The position numbers were made by a program, and so were the translations under genes. Source: Paenimyroides marinum (GTDB lineage Bacteria > Bacteroidota > Bacteroidia > Flavobacteriales > Flavobacteriaceae). From it: a stretch of 57,846 nt of DNA. The notes under the pieces are model-generated. The model was not told the origin of the DNA. It saw nothing but the letters and a program-made list of their open reading frames with translations, and searched no databases. Shown in pieces: positions 15,983 through 25,549 of this stretch (positions within the stretch are counted from its first letter, which is position 1; every line of letters begins with the position of its first letter). The stretch covers positions 1 to 57,846 of the forward strand of contig NZ_FNXE01000019.1 in the NCBI RefSeq assembly GCF_900108395.1. The letters run 5' to 3'.

Positions 15983-16135
15983 CTATTTTCCAACAATCTT
16001 TTTACGGTGCGATATTCCCCAATCTGTAAGATTGTTTATGACCGTTCCAAGTGTTTTTCCGTGATCTGTAAGTTCATATTGAACTGTTATAGGTTGTGTA
16101 TCTAACACAGTTCTTTTTAAAGCTTCACATATAAG
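15983..16135 (-). pseudogene. HxlR-family regulator C-terminal remnant
   Basis: About 50 codons on the minus strand ending in TAG. LKRTVLDTQPITVQYELTDH followed by GKTLGTVINNLTDWGI is the C-terminal wing and last helix of HxlR-type winged-helix regulators (pattern V.Y.LT..G..L..V...L..W). The N-terminal two-thirds, including the recognition helix, are absent and no start codon fits. It is a broken gene between the cassette array and the ATPase cluster. Confidence 0.65.
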
Positions 16136-16141
16136 AAAAGT

Positions 16142-16165
16142 AAAGAAAGTCAAATGACTTCCTTT
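16142..16165 (-). terminator. Terminator of the ATPase cluster
   Basis: AAAGAAAGTC / GACTTCCTTT, a 10-bp stem with one mismatch and a 4-base loop, directly after the stop at 16167 on the minus strand and followed by a T-rich stretch. Confidence 0.65.
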
Positions 16166-16166
16166 A

Positions 16167-19100
16167 TTAATTCCCTTTTATTGCCTGTATAATTCCTTCC
16201 AGATTTTCGTTAAATTCCAACAGTTGGGCAAACATTTTATCATCTTTTGCCAAACCGCCGTGTTTGTTGTTTTTGCGGAAAATTTCTTTAATCTCATTCC
16301 AACGCTGCTGTTCTTCTACAGAAATCAACCCGGCAAGCTCTTTTAGCTTTAACAGGTTGCTTTCGGTATCTGCTGTTAAGGTTTGCGATTCGCTTTCGTA
16401 ATGTGCTAATAACAAATCGTTAATCTCTTTTTCGTTCATCATCGGAACCACCTGTGTTACCAACTTGCTCATATTCCGGTACGAGCCCTGCATTTTAAAC
16501 GATGGTTCTGTTCGGTACGAATCCTGCATTGCCGCACTTTGAATATAGTTTTGATTGACTTTAACTACAATATCCCGTATTTTCAGAATATGTTTTAAAA
16601 CCGCAATAAAATCATCTATTTCCTGTTTCTGGTAGTTTCCTTCCAAATCGGGTAATTGTTCCGAACGACTTTCTGTATAATCAATCAGCGCATAAAAATC
16701 TTTGAACGATTTACCTGCAATTTTTTCCAGATACGGATTTTCAATAGCGGCGTTTTCAATTAAACTTAAATTAAAAAGATGTTCCGTATCGCCAATTACA
16801 TCACCCAGATTATACACATCGGCACGGTTTGCCAGCATATCCGGAATCTGAAATTTGGAACCGCTTTCGGTATAAGGATTTCCTGCCATTACAATACAAA
16901 AACGCTTTCCGCGCAAATCGTAGGTTTTGCTTTCGCCTTCAAAAATTCCGTCGATTTTTCGCTGACCGTCTGCCAATGAAATAAATTTCTGTAAAAATTC
17001 AGAACTTAAATGCTGAATATCGTCTAAATACAGCATTACGTTATCTGCCATTTCAAAAGCCAGATTGATTTTCTTCAATTCTTCACGTTCGCCCGATGTT
17101 TTGGCTTCCACAGGATCAATTGATGTAATGGAATGCCCGATGGTAGGTCCGTTTACCTTTACAAAATGCAGCCCCATGGTTTTTGCCAGGTATTCCATTA
17201 ACGTGGTTTTACCATAACCCGGTGGCGAAATCAGCAGTAACATTCCCATTCTTGCCGTGCGTTTGTTATCGCCGGCTGCACCCAACTGTTTGGCTAAATT
17301 GTTGCCTATTAACGGAAAATATACTTCGTTGATCAGTTTGTTTCGAACGAACGACGTTAAAACTTTGGGTTCTAATTCGTTTATTTTTAATTCTTTCTCG
17401 TACGATTTACTGATTTGGTCTTTCAGCCTTAAAAAAGATTCGTAGCGAGGAACTGTAACAGCAGCATAAAAACGCAGTTTAGTAATAAAAGCATGATAAG
17501 TTATTTTTAAAGTGTTGTTTTCTAAAATAGGGTGATTGCCTTTTAAATCCTGAACCACCACTTCATCTTTTCCAAAAATCAGTTCATATTCGTCTTTTGG
17601 AAACAGTAATTCGGTTGCCGTTTCTTCAATGTATTTTCTGTATTTCTCTAAATCATCTTGTTCATCAATAAACGAATGCAGCCAGTTTGATACCAGATAA
17701 AAACGATCAACCATTGAAAACTCTTGGTTTTCGATGTCTGCCTGAAAAACGGTCAGCATTTTTCTGGAATCTAACAAACGGAGAAATTCCTGTTTTAAAT
17801 GATCTGCCGATTCGCTCAACGCAAATTTTCCGTATTTGGTAAACGTTTTAAACAGATAAACGGCTAATTCTTTGGAATTGATCTCTGTAAAATCTAACGT
17901 AGTCTGCCACGCTAAAAACTCCTTTTCAATTTCATCAATGACCGACTGGTAGCGTTTTGAATTAGGAAAAGCTTTTAAAACCGAATGGGTGGAATGCATT
18001 AACGCTTTTAATTTAACCTGCTGATCTTCTTCCAGATGATGCCAGAACAATTGTGCCATTGCACGTAAATCTCCTTGGTAACGTAGCAGATCCAGTTTTT
18101 CGTCTATTATTTTCAGGGCATTGTAAATCTGTAATGCATCAAAATTATGCACACCTTTTACATAACCTTCCGAATAATTTTGTTCAACGGTCTGCGTGAT
18201 GAATTGTTCCGCATCGAAATCATTTGAGGTTTGAGAAGCAAGAAACGTTTTATACGCCAGATATTCTGCCCGATAAACCGTTGAATTTTCAGAAACCAGC
18301 TCTTGTTCCCAAATATCCTGATAGGTTAGAATCTCGGGATTTTTTACTTTTTGATAAAAACTGGTTCCCGTTAAATGGTAAAACAGCTCGTTATTTCTGC
18401 GCAATAAAGTCAGGCTAAGCGATTGTTTGTTAACCGAAAATTTGTGTTTACCTAAAGCAATGATGTTTTCGCCATCAACATATAATTCGGTTTTATCTCG
18501 AAGAATCCGCAGTGCATCTTCCTGAGATTTCTTTAGCAGGTTTTCAAGGTTCTCGGCTTTAGAAACATCATTCAGTGCTTTTAATTCCGAAACCAGCTGC
18601 CGGATTTTATCAATCATTAAATCCGAAGCATAAAAGCTTAAAATTTCTTCGCGGGCGGCAAATGTTTTTGATTTATTTTCGATGTTTTTCAGCACACGCA
18701 AACCAATCTGCTCTAACGAATCGGTTCGTTTATTGATCTGTTCTACGATTTGTTCGCGGCGGGTATTAAACGCCTTGATTACGTCATCACGTTTGTCAGC
18801 AATTTTTAAAGCAAAATCATCAAATTCTGAAAATTTGCTTTCCAATTCTTCCAGCTGAACAACCGTTTTTGTATAGTATTCATCAACTTTTTCGGTTGAG
18901 GTAGAAAGCTCTAAATAATTTGCTACCGATTGTTCCAACAACGTCAACTGGGCAGAAAACTCGGCAACCGATTCTTTACTTTTTAACGTGTTTACTTTTC
19001 GGGTAAGCTGTGCACGCACTTCATTCAGCGAAGCAAAAATCAACGAGATTTTCTCTATAATTTTAGTGGTCTGCGTAGCATCTTCAATCTTTAAGCTGTT

Positions 19101-21005
19101 CAGAATATCTATCAGCAATTCCAATTCGCCGGAAATGCCGGTATTTGCTTCTTCAATCGGTCGGGCATCAAAAACTTTGGTAATTTCTTCAACCTTTTCT
19201 TTTTGCTGCGTTACTTTTTGTTCATAAGGAATCAAAGCTTCGGCACGCAATAAAAATTCAATGGTTTTATTGGATAAATCTGTGGTAATTTCCATTAATT
19301 TCTCCAACAACGCGTCAACCTTTTCTACAGTTACATAACGAACATTTTTTAAATCGATGAATGTTCCCTGCAAACGGCGTGCATCTGCCAGCTGATTAAC
19401 CAACTGATCCAATGTTTCAACAACCGTACTGTTGATTTTAAAGATGAGTTCCTGTAACTGAACTTCGGCTTTTTGCAGTAATTCTTCGGCATGTTTCCGT
19501 TGTGCCTGAACTTTCACAAATTCGTCAATTGCCGTATTGGCAACTTCTTTAATCTGCGTTAAAGGTTCGCCCAAATTTTTAAGTGCTTCGTCTTTAATCC
19601 AGAAATAAGCATCCAGCAACGTAGTCGATTTTTTTAAAATCTCTTCGTACAACCCTTCGTACGAATCTTCTCTGTTAATCAGTTGGATTACTTCCTGCGT
19701 TTCTGCCATTGCCTGAACAATCTGCTTGTTGCCGACTTTGTACAGCGGATCGCTTTTCTTGGTTTCGTTTTCTTTAAGTACCGCCATATACGGCGTTTCC
19801 CAGATTTGAACCTGGTGGTGACGCGTTGCTTCGGGTTCGGTACGGAAATAAATCAGGCTGCCGTCTTTAAAAATCGTAAAACCATTGCACACAATAGGCG
19901 TTTCAACCACCTGCTGAATGATGTTGTACGACATTAAAATGTACGTATTGGTTGCTCTCTGCGTAAAAATATACAGGAAATCTTCTCCGTTTGGCGAAGC
20001 AATTTTTCTTAAGAACTGTACATTTTCCAACTGCGAATCGAAAATTTTATGGGTACCGTTTTGCAGGTAATATCCGTTGGAAAAAATAATGCCCTGATTA
20101 TCGGGAAGCAAAATTGCCGACTCGTTTAACGACGGTAGATTGATTACCTCTTTGGTACGCACATTGAACACATACGCACGAAAATCTTCCTGATATGGTT
20201 TGATACGAATGGCGATCAGATTTCCTAAATCCGCATAATAATATTCGGCATCGTCTAACTGCTGATCAAGGTTGGTTACTTTTTCACTGTAAATTCCTTT
20301 GCCCGAATCGGTATTGTCTTCAATCTTAAACGTGATGTCACCATGAAGTGCCTCGATAAAAACCTTATCCAGTATAGAGATATGCGGAAATTTTCCTAAC
20401 CGACGATCTTCAAGAGTGGTTTTTGTCCATTGAAATTCAAACTGATCCGGTGGTTTTACTTCGTGAATGCTTCGGTCGTCCTGGTAGATCAATTTTCCGT
20501 CTTTAATCAGCCATTTGAATGCTTTTAAATCGTTTGCATTTTTACTGGTTTGAAAAATCATGTAGAGATAATTCTCTGTACGGCGGAATTTTGAAAAAAT
20601 AGAATCGCGGTAATATTTATACAGATTTTGATAATCGGTACTAAAATTCGGATCGTTTATAAAATCTAACGATTGCGGAACAAACTGGTTGTTTTCGAAA
20701 TGGTAAATGCTGAAAACGTCTTCCAGTTTTATTTCGGTGCGTAAACCAAAATGCACATTGTAGCCAAAAATGCAGATGTTATCTATTGCGACTATTCCAC
20801 GAGCCACGCAATTATTCTGCGTGTCGATGCGCTGATTTGCCTTTAGAACAAAACTGGTAGAATTGAAAACTTCTTTACGGGCATTGTTTAACGATTGTAA
20901 TTTTCCGATCAACGCCTCTTTCTGTGTTAAGAGACGTTTCCGGATAATTTCATAAGCCCCTGAATCTAATTGGTTATGTTGTGTTGTAACTTTTTCTTCT
21001 TGCAT
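16167..21005 (-). CDS. Large DUF3686/AAA+ ATPase ('DNA repair ATPase' family)
   Basis: 1612 residues. The N-terminal third matches DUF3686 proteins annotated as DNA-repair ATPases and is beta-rich, possibly propeller-like (repeated strands such as IAIRIKPYQEDFRAYVFNV). Residues about 460-850 form long coiled coils. A C-terminal AAA+ module has Walker A SPPGYGKTTLMEYLA (about 1260), Walker B NVMLYLDDIQH (about 1322) and a sensor region FCIVMAGNPYTESG. The architecture suggests a MoxR-like remodelling motor with a long arm. The DNA-repair label is inherited; neighbours (flotillin, OB-fold membrane protein, PspA) point to the membrane. It lies 219 bp downstream of the flotillin gene. Confidence 0.85.
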   Translation of the reverse strand: MQEEKVTTQHNQLDSGAYEIIRKRLLTQKEALIGKLQSLNNARKEVFNSTSFVLKANQRIDTQNNCVARGIVAIDNICIFGYNVHFGLRTEIKLEDVFSIYHFENNQFVPQSLDFINDPNFSTDYQNLYKYYRDSIFSKFRRTENYLYMIFQTSKNANDLKAFKWLIKDGKLIYQDDRSIHEVKPPDQFEFQWTKTTLEDRRLGKFPHISILDKVFIEALHGDITFKIEDNTDSGKGIYSEKVTNLDQQLDDAEYYYADLGNLIAIRIKPYQEDFRAYVFNVRTKEVINLPSLNESAILLPDNQGIIFSNGYYLQNGTHKIFDSQLENVQFLRKIASPNGEDFLYIFTQRATNTYILMSYNIIQQVVETPIVCNGFTIFKDGSLIYFRTEPEATRHHQVQIWETPYMAVLKENETKKSDPLYKVGNKQIVQAMAETQEVIQLINREDSYEGLYEEILKKSTTLLDAYFWIKDEALKNLGEPLTQIKEVANTAIDEFVKVQAQRKHAEELLQKAEVQLQELIFKINSTVVETLDQLVNQLADARRLQGTFIDLKNVRYVTVEKVDALLEKLMEITTDLSNKTIEFLLRAEALIPYEQKVTQQKEKVEEITKVFDARPIEEANTGISGELELLIDILNSLKIEDATQTTKIIEKISLIFASLNEVRAQLTRKVNTLKSKESVAEFSAQLTLLEQSVANYLELSTSTEKVDEYYTKTVVQLEELESKFSEFDDFALKIADKRDDVIKAFNTRREQIVEQINKRTDSLEQIGLRVLKNIENKSKTFAAREEILSFYASDLMIDKIRQLVSELKALNDVSKAENLENLLKKSQEDALRILRDKTELYVDGENIIALGKHKFSVNKQSLSLTLLRRNNELFYHLTGTSFYQKVKNPEILTYQDIWEQELVSENSTVYRAEYLAYKTFLASQTSNDFDAEQFITQTVEQNYSEGYVKGVHNFDALQIYNALKIIDEKLDLLRYQGDLRAMAQLFWHHLEEDQQVKLKALMHSTHSVLKAFPNSKRYQSVIDEIEKEFLAWQTTLDFTEINSKELAVYLFKTFTKYGKFALSESADHLKQEFLRLLDSRKMLTVFQADIENQEFSMVDRFYLVSNWLHSFIDEQDDLEKYRKYIEETATELLFPKDEYELIFGKDEVVVQDLKGNHPILENNTLKITYHAFITKLRFYAAVTVPRYESFLRLKDQISKSYEKELKINELEPKVLTSFVRNKLINEVYFPLIGNNLAKQLGAAGDNKRTARMGMLLLISPPGYGKTTLMEYLAKTMGLHFVKVNGPTIGHSITSIDPVEAKTSGEREELKKINLAFEMADNVMLYLDDIQHLSSEFLQKFISLADGQRKIDGIFEGESKTYDLRGKRFCIVMAGNPYTESGSKFQIPDMLANRADVYNLGDVIGDTEHLFNLSLIENAAIENPYLEKIAGKSFKDFYALIDYTESRSEQLPDLEGNYQKQEIDDFIAVLKHILKIRDIVVKVNQNYIQSAAMQDSYRTEPSFKMQGSYRNMSKLVTQVVPMMNEKEINDLLLAHYESESQTLTADTESNLLKLKELAGLISVEEQQRWNEIKEIFRKNNKHGGLAKDDKMFAQLLEFNENLEGIIQAIKGN

Positions 21006-21120
21006 TGATTTTAAATTAATGCGTTAGTGAAAGATAAATTAAACTTACCTTTCTTTGGTTTTAAAAGGCAAGTTTAGGCATAAGTGTGTGTTTATTTCAG
21101 TAAATTTTAAGAGAAATTGT

Positions 21121-21198
21121 TTGTCATTCCGGACTCGTTCCGGAATCTCATAAAATATGATTTCTTTATGAGAAGCTGAAACAAGTTCAGCTTGACAA
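21121..21198. repeat. REP-like extragenic palindrome
   Basis: A 78-bp unit bounded by TTGTCA and TGACAA, containing two hairpins: TTCCGGA/TCCGGAA and AAGCTGAA/TTCAGCTT. The wording (CATTCCGGA... ending in CAGCTTGACAA) is a common flavobacterial intergenic repeat type. It lies between flotillin and the ATPase and may affect how the ATPase is expressed. Confidence 0.6.
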
Positions 21199-21224
21199 AA
21201 TTGTATTAAAATTTATCTTAACGA

Positions 21225-23345
21225 TTATCCTAATTTCTTATTTGAAATTCCAAGATTCTTTGCCATACCGAATAACGAATTAATAAAACCGGTATCTTCT
21301 GCATTTTCCGCCGATGAAGCTGCCTGCTGTAATTTTATCAATGCCGCTGAAACGGTCAGGTTTTTAATATCGTTTGATGAAATACCGTAACGATCTGCCA
21401 ATCCACGGACTTTTTCTGCTAAATCGCCTTTACCGTCTGGTCCTAACAGTGATTGCTTGATATCTAAAGCGTGTTGTGAATTGTTGATTAAATGATCGAA
21501 TCCTTTTGAATTGGATACCTGACGTACAATGTTTTCAAAGAACATGGTTTCACCGCCCACAATATCAATTTTAGCTGTTTTCAGTGCTTCAGAAAGAACG
21601 CTTGCCTGTGCAGAGGCAATATCTTTTTGAATGTTGATATGAGCCAGTTCCACATCTTTTTCTTTCTGTAACTGCAATTTGAACTCTTCGTGTTCTTTAC
21701 CAACACCGTCAAGTTTTTTCATTGCTTCTGCTTTTTCTTCGATTCCTTTTGCTTCTGCCATTGCTTTTTCACGAACTACTTCTGCTTGTGCCAGTCCTTC
21801 TTTACGCATAGCTTCAGCTTTAATTTCGATTACAGATGCTTCTTTTGTTCCTTGAATTTCTTCAGCTTCAGCTTTCGCAATCATTACTTCTGCTTCCGAT
21901 AAGCCAATTGCCGCTTCTTCTTTTGCCTGAGCTTCTGCAATAATTTTACGGGCAGCTGCTTCTTTTGCAGCTGCTTCTTTTTTCGCTTCGGCATCAATCA
22001 ATACTTCTTGTGCTTTGCGTTCTGCAACCATTTTCTCGGCATCGGCATCGATTACCTTTTTCTCTTTTTCTTGTTCGGCAGCAATTTTTGACGCTTCGGC
22101 AGCTTTTACCGTTGCAATTAATTTTTCTTCTGCTTCCTGTGATGCTGCAATTACACCAGCTTGTTTCTTACGTTCTACTTCGCGGTAAACTTCAATGTCT
22201 TTTACGTTTTGTTGTTCTTCAACCACTCCTTTTTCCAATTGAACACGTTCTTTAATCACATTCTGAATAGATTTCATTTCGGTTTCTATCGAACGTTCTT
22301 TATCAATCTGTGCCAAGGTTACAATACGCTCTCTTTCGGTTTGTTCTAATGCGCGGTCTTTCTCTACACGCTCGGTTTCCACCGCATCGGTACGTTGCTT
22401 GTTCTTTTCTGCAATGATGATTTGACGCAATTTGTTTTCTTCCTGAATTGCCAATTGTTCTTCGGTAGAAATACGAACTGTTTGTGCTTTTAAACGCTCT
22501 TCTTCGCGAACTTTTGCAATTTCTGCTTCTTCACGTGCTTTAATGTTATCGATCTCGCGTTTTTGTTTTTCTTCTTTTTCTGCCAACTGACGCTCTAACT
22601 CCAAAATAGCTTCACGTGCTTCGACATTTTGTTTTTTGATTACTTTTTCTTCTTCACGACGAATTAAATTGGCATTCATATTTTGTTTTGCCGTTAATTC
22701 GGTAATCTTTTTAATTCCTTCAGAATCCAGAATGTTATCAGCACTTAAAAAACGTAATTCGGTTTGTTCCAGATAATCAATCGCACAGTCGTCTAAAATA
22801 TATCCGTTTAAATCGGTTCCGATAATGTTCAGAATTTCATCTCGAAATTCTCTACGTGCTTCATATAATTCTATGAAATCGAATTTTTTTCCTACCGTTT
22901 TCAACGCTTCGGAAAACTTCGATTCAAAAATACTTTTCAATGTTTCCGGATCGCTTGCACGGTCGCACCCTAAATTTTGCGCTACGTTGATTACATCGTC
23001 TACCGATTTGTTTACACGTACAAAAAACGCAACTTTGATATCGGCACGAATGTTATCGCGACAGATTAACCCATCGTTCTGCATACGGGCAATTTCTATT
23101 TTTTTCACCGAAATATCCATGATTTCCATTTTATGAAAAACCGGAATTACATACATTCCTTTGTTAAATGCCACTTTAGATCCGCCCACACCGGTACGGA
23201 CAATGGCTTTTCCCTGTGGAATTTTTTTGTAGAACATGCTTAGTACTACAAAAAAAGAAATGATTAAAAATACAATTACACCAAGTGCTAATAAAATGAC
23301 TCCGGAAACGCCCGAAAGCCCATCGATAAATAATAGTTTGTTCAT
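21225..23345 (-). CDS. Flotillin family protein (YqiK-like, SPFH domain)
   Basis: 706 residues. An N-terminal membrane helix (LLALGVIVFLIISFFVVLSM, about 17-36) precedes an SPFH/band-7 domain (VRTGVGGSKVAFNKGMYVIP, DISVKKIEIARMQNDGLICR; about 45-210). A very long Glu/Ala/Lys-rich coiled coil follows (about 225-590), then a C-terminal oligomerisation region. Flotillins scaffold membrane microdomains and protect against membrane stress. It is 10 bp downstream of the OB-fold gene, the same order as yqiJ-yqiK in E. coli. The length is longer than YqiK (about 550) because of the coiled coil. Confidence 0.93.
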   Translation of the reverse strand: MNKLLFIDGLSGVSGVILLALGVIVFLIISFFVVLSMFYKKIPQGKAIVRTGVGGSKVAFNKGMYVIPVFHKMEIMDISVKKIEIARMQNDGLICRDNIRADIKVAFFVRVNKSVDDVINVAQNLGCDRASDPETLKSIFESKFSEALKTVGKKFDFIELYEARREFRDEILNIIGTDLNGYILDDCAIDYLEQTELRFLSADNILDSEGIKKITELTAKQNMNANLIRREEEKVIKKQNVEAREAILELERQLAEKEEKQKREIDNIKAREEAEIAKVREEERLKAQTVRISTEEQLAIQEENKLRQIIIAEKNKQRTDAVETERVEKDRALEQTERERIVTLAQIDKERSIETEMKSIQNVIKERVQLEKGVVEEQQNVKDIEVYREVERKKQAGVIAASQEAEEKLIATVKAAEASKIAAEQEKEKKVIDADAEKMVAERKAQEVLIDAEAKKEAAAKEAAARKIIAEAQAKEEAAIGLSEAEVMIAKAEAEEIQGTKEASVIEIKAEAMRKEGLAQAEVVREKAMAEAKGIEEKAEAMKKLDGVGKEHEEFKLQLQKEKDVELAHINIQKDIASAQASVLSEALKTAKIDIVGGETMFFENIVRQVSNSKGFDHLINNSQHALDIKQSLLGPDGKGDLAEKVRGLADRYGISSNDIKNLTVSAALIKLQQAASSAENAEDTGFINSLFGMAKNLGISNKKLG

Positions 23346-23355
23346 TGATAAATAG

Positions 23356-24012
23356 TTAATTAATATTATGTAAAGTTATGTTTGGTTGTACTTCGTAAAT
23401 GTTGTTCTCAAGCGCTTTCATGATCATTACTTCGGAACCATACTCGATACGGTTGCCCGACCGGCTTTTTACATTTAACCGAAATACGTCTTTTTGAACG
23501 GCAACTTCTAAAATACCTATTCTGCCGTTTTCTATGGTTGATTTCAACGTACCCGTTCTGCCTAAAAAATCAATAGGTTCTTCACCATTGTATCCTAAGT
23601 TTTTATACATTTTTACTAAAGGTTTTGTTGCGTAATGCATGATTATAAAAGTAATGAGGAATACAGGTATGAGAATCAATACAGATTTTAAACCCCAGTT
23701 TGCCAATCCTAAAAAGATAGATGACAACAAAGTAAGAATCCAGCCAATGAACTTAAACAACGTAACAATTACCATTAACGGCATTTTGCCTACATTGATA
23801 AATTCAAGGATTTTAGACCCAAAGGATACATCGCCATCGGTTTCCGCAGAAGCATCTACATCGGTAACGTCGCCCATGTGAAAATCTGCATCTGTATCGA
23901 TTCCATCTCCTGAAAAAAACATAAAAACCCAGTACAGTAAAGACATTCCGGTTAAAACCGTCATGATTCCATTAGACAACGGATAGAATAATAGGTTTAA
24001 TAGTTCTGCCAT
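23356..24012 (-). CDS. YqiJ-like membrane protein with OB-fold (NfeD-type) domain
   Basis: 218 residues. Hydrophobic segments lie at about 14-34, 78-100 and 104-128. The C-terminal 75 residues (PIDFLGRTGTLKSTIENGRI ... YGSEVMIMKALENNIYEVQ) form the small beta-barrel OB domain that partners flotillins in the NfeD/YqiJ family. An acidic stretch, GDGIDTDADFHMGDVTDVDA (about 35-54), separates the first two helices. Gene order and 10-bp spacing to the flotillin gene support a shared complex in the inner membrane. Confidence 0.85.
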   Translation of the reverse strand: MAELLNLLFYPLSNGIMTVLTGMSLLYWVFMFFSGDGIDTDADFHMGDVTDVDASAETDGDVSFGSKILEFINVGKMPLMVIVTLFKFIGWILTLLSSIFLGLANWGLKSVLILIPVFLITFIIMHYATKPLVKMYKNLGYNGEEPIDFLGRTGTLKSTIENGRIGILEVAVQKDVFRLNVKSRSGNRIEYGSEVMIMKALENNIYEVQPNITLHNIN

Positions 24013-24023
24013 AATGCTACTTT

Positions 24024-24218
24024 TTAAATTTCACGTTTAAAGGTGTAATAGAAACATTCTGTATTTCCATAGCCAAAATTTTTGTCTTCCATAGAAATCA
24101 ATTCCCAACCGTCTTTTCCATACTGGTTTAAAATTTTATCAATTTCAACAATATCAAATTTTGATCTCCACGTTCCTTTAGGTTTAATTTCTACTGTTTT
24201 ATATTCAAATTGTTTCAT
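24024..24218 (-). CDS. DUF4177 domain protein
   Basis: 64 residues, all one domain: FEYKTVEIKPKGTWRSKFDI, LNQYGKDGWELISMEDKNFG, FYYTFKREI. This is the DUF4177 pattern (LN..G..GWEL), a small alpha-beta fold of unknown function. It sits 11 bp before the OB-fold gene and 144 bp after pspA, within the membrane-stress cluster. In front of it (24219-24362) is a decayed extragenic repeat. Confidence 0.83.
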   Translation of the reverse strand: MKQFEYKTVEIKPKGTWRSKFDIVEIDKILNQYGKDGWELISMEDKNFGYGNTECFYYTFKREI

Positions 24219-24362
24219 AAAAAAGGTGTTTTAATTATTATTGAGTTATTTTTGACTTCTTGACAACAGTCTTCTTAGATTCTTCACTTCGTTCAGAATG
24301 TTCTGGACTCCGCTCGAACTGACGGTTCTTTCGACTTTTCAACTTTTGACTTTAAGACTGCT

Positions 24363-25055
24363 TTACATTCCTAATTGTTTTTTTAAAGCTTCTAAATCGG
24401 CATCGTCAGCATTTTCATTTAATGCCTGATCTATTTCATCGCTTACGCTGGTTTGCTTTTGTGCCATTTCACCGTAAGCTTTCGCCAATGCTTCGTCTTC
24501 TTCTACCTTTTCCTTCATGCGTTCCAACATACTTATGGTGCTGTTAGCATCCATTTTTGCCAACTGTTTGTTTACCCCTTTGGTTGCATTCGCCACACGC
24601 ACTCGTGCCTTAATTGTTGTTAGCTCGGTTTCCCATTTGTTGATGTTGTACTTCAACACTTCGATGTTTTTATGCACTTCGTTTGCCGATTCGTCGTGTA
24701 CATCTGCCTGATTACTTAATTCGTCGGCTTCCAATAAACTTTGCTTTTTTAAATGAAGCGCTTCTTTTGCCAAACGCTCTGCCTGATCGGTTTCCAATTC
24801 CTGTTTTTGTAGTTTTTGAAGCAGCAAAACTGCTTTGTTTTCATAATCGGCAGCTTCTTCGCGTTTTTTACCGGCAGCGTTGTGCGTGCGGATTGCCAGC
24901 GCTTTTACCTTGGCATAAGCTTCCATTGCCAGGTCTAAATCTTCTTTCATTTCACGGATTCCCTGTTCCGTCATTTTAATAGGATCTTCCATTTTATCAA
25001 CCACGGCGTGAATTTCTGCCTGGCCAATTCTAAAAATTCTTTTAAAAATATTCAT
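24363..25055 (-). CDS. pspA: PspA/IM30 family protein
   Basis: 230 residues, the standard PspA length, and almost entirely coiled coil. The N-terminus MNIFKRIFRIGQAEIHAVVD begins with the amphipathic helix that binds stressed membranes, followed by KMEDPIKMTEQGIREMKEDL, the family signature. The C-terminal segment (DEIDQALNENADDADLEALK) resembles that of the YjfJ-type subgroup. PspA/IM30/ESCRT-III proteins form rods or rings that repair and reshape membranes. It is 12 bp downstream of the YjfI-like gene. Confidence 0.93.
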   Translation of the reverse strand: MNIFKRIFRIGQAEIHAVVDKMEDPIKMTEQGIREMKEDLDLAMEAYAKVKALAIRTHNAAGKKREEAADYENKAVLLLQKLQKQELETDQAERLAKEALHLKKQSLLEADELSNQADVHDESANEVHKNIEVLKYNINKWETELTTIKARVRVANATKGVNKQLAKMDANSTISMLERMKEKVEEDEALAKAYGEMAQKQTSVSDEIDQALNENADDADLEALKKQLGM

Positions 25056-25067
25056 ATCGTCTAAATT

Positions 25068-25457
25068 TTAATTTTTTGAAAACTGTATCAATTGTTCGGA
25101 ATATTCACTTAACAGCAAACTCAGCGAATTCAAAGCGGCATCGAATTCATTAAAATCTAAATTGTGAATTTGTAGTGTATATCTGAAAATCACCTTCGAA
25201 CCATCGTCAGTAAGTGCAAATGCACCGTGAATTATATCTCTGTTTTTCATTAACAGTGCTTTGAATATTTGCATATTATCGGCTTGTAACGTAAACAAGT
25301 ATTGTTCAAAAATTAAAACGGGTGTTGCCACGCCAACAATTAAATTCTGAACACCGTCTGCCAGATTTTCTATTACGAAAATCCCTTCTTCTTTGCTTTT
25401 ATATTTGATACTGTATCCGGTATCTAAAATATATTTTTCGACGTTTAAAAAATGCAT
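25068..25457 (-). CDS. YjfI/DUF2170-like (Tir-chaperone fold) protein
   Basis: 129 residues. Alternating strands and helices (LDTGYSIKYKSKEEGIFVIE, LIVGVATPVLIFEQYLFTLQ, GAFALTDDGSKVIFRYTLQI) fit the CesT/YbjN-like fold of DUF2170/YjfI, which often lies beside PspA paralogues. Position matches too: first gene of a cluster followed by pspA, an OB-fold protein and a flotillin. It probably binds or regulates PspA. Family assignment rests on fold pattern and context. Confidence 0.65.
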   Translation of the reverse strand: MHFLNVEKYILDTGYSIKYKSKEEGIFVIENLADGVQNLIVGVATPVLIFEQYLFTLQADNMQIFKALLMKNRDIIHGAFALTDDGSKVIFRYTLQIHNLDFNEFDAALNSLSLLLSEYSEQLIQFSKN

Positions 25458-25483
25458 TGTAAATTATTTTTGTATCTTGCACA

Positions 25484-25502
25484 TATCTTTTGCATAAAGA
25501 TA
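25484..25502. promoter_or_regulatory. 19-bp palindrome in the divergent promoter region
   Basis: TATCTTT-TGCAT-AAAGATA, 7-bp perfect arms around a 5-base centre. It lies 26 bp before the ATG of the YjfI-like gene (minus) and 47 bp before the XRE regulator (plus). A further TTTGCAAATAAA and a TAGCATAAT follow on the right. It is a fitting operator for the XRE protein, controlling both directions. Confidence 0.55.
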
Positions 25503-25549
25503 ATAATTTTTGCAAATAAATTTAGCATAATTTTTAATTTTTTTTCAAA

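Noticed and set aside
15765..16064. 99-codon open reading on the + strand beyond repeat B3
   Set aside because: It begins inside the repeat (terminator T run), crosses the HxlR remnant on the other strand and shows no recognisable domain. Translation is unlikely.
7474..16166. Prophage or conjugative element as the nature of the island
   Set aside because: No structural, packaging, relaxase or tra genes are present. Only recombinase and IS relics and toxin/defence-type modules are seen.
16167..21005. The large ATPase as an SMC/RecN-type DNA-repair protein
   Set aside because: Walker A and B lie close together in a C-terminal AAA+ module and there is no ABC signature. SMC-type heads are split between the two ends.
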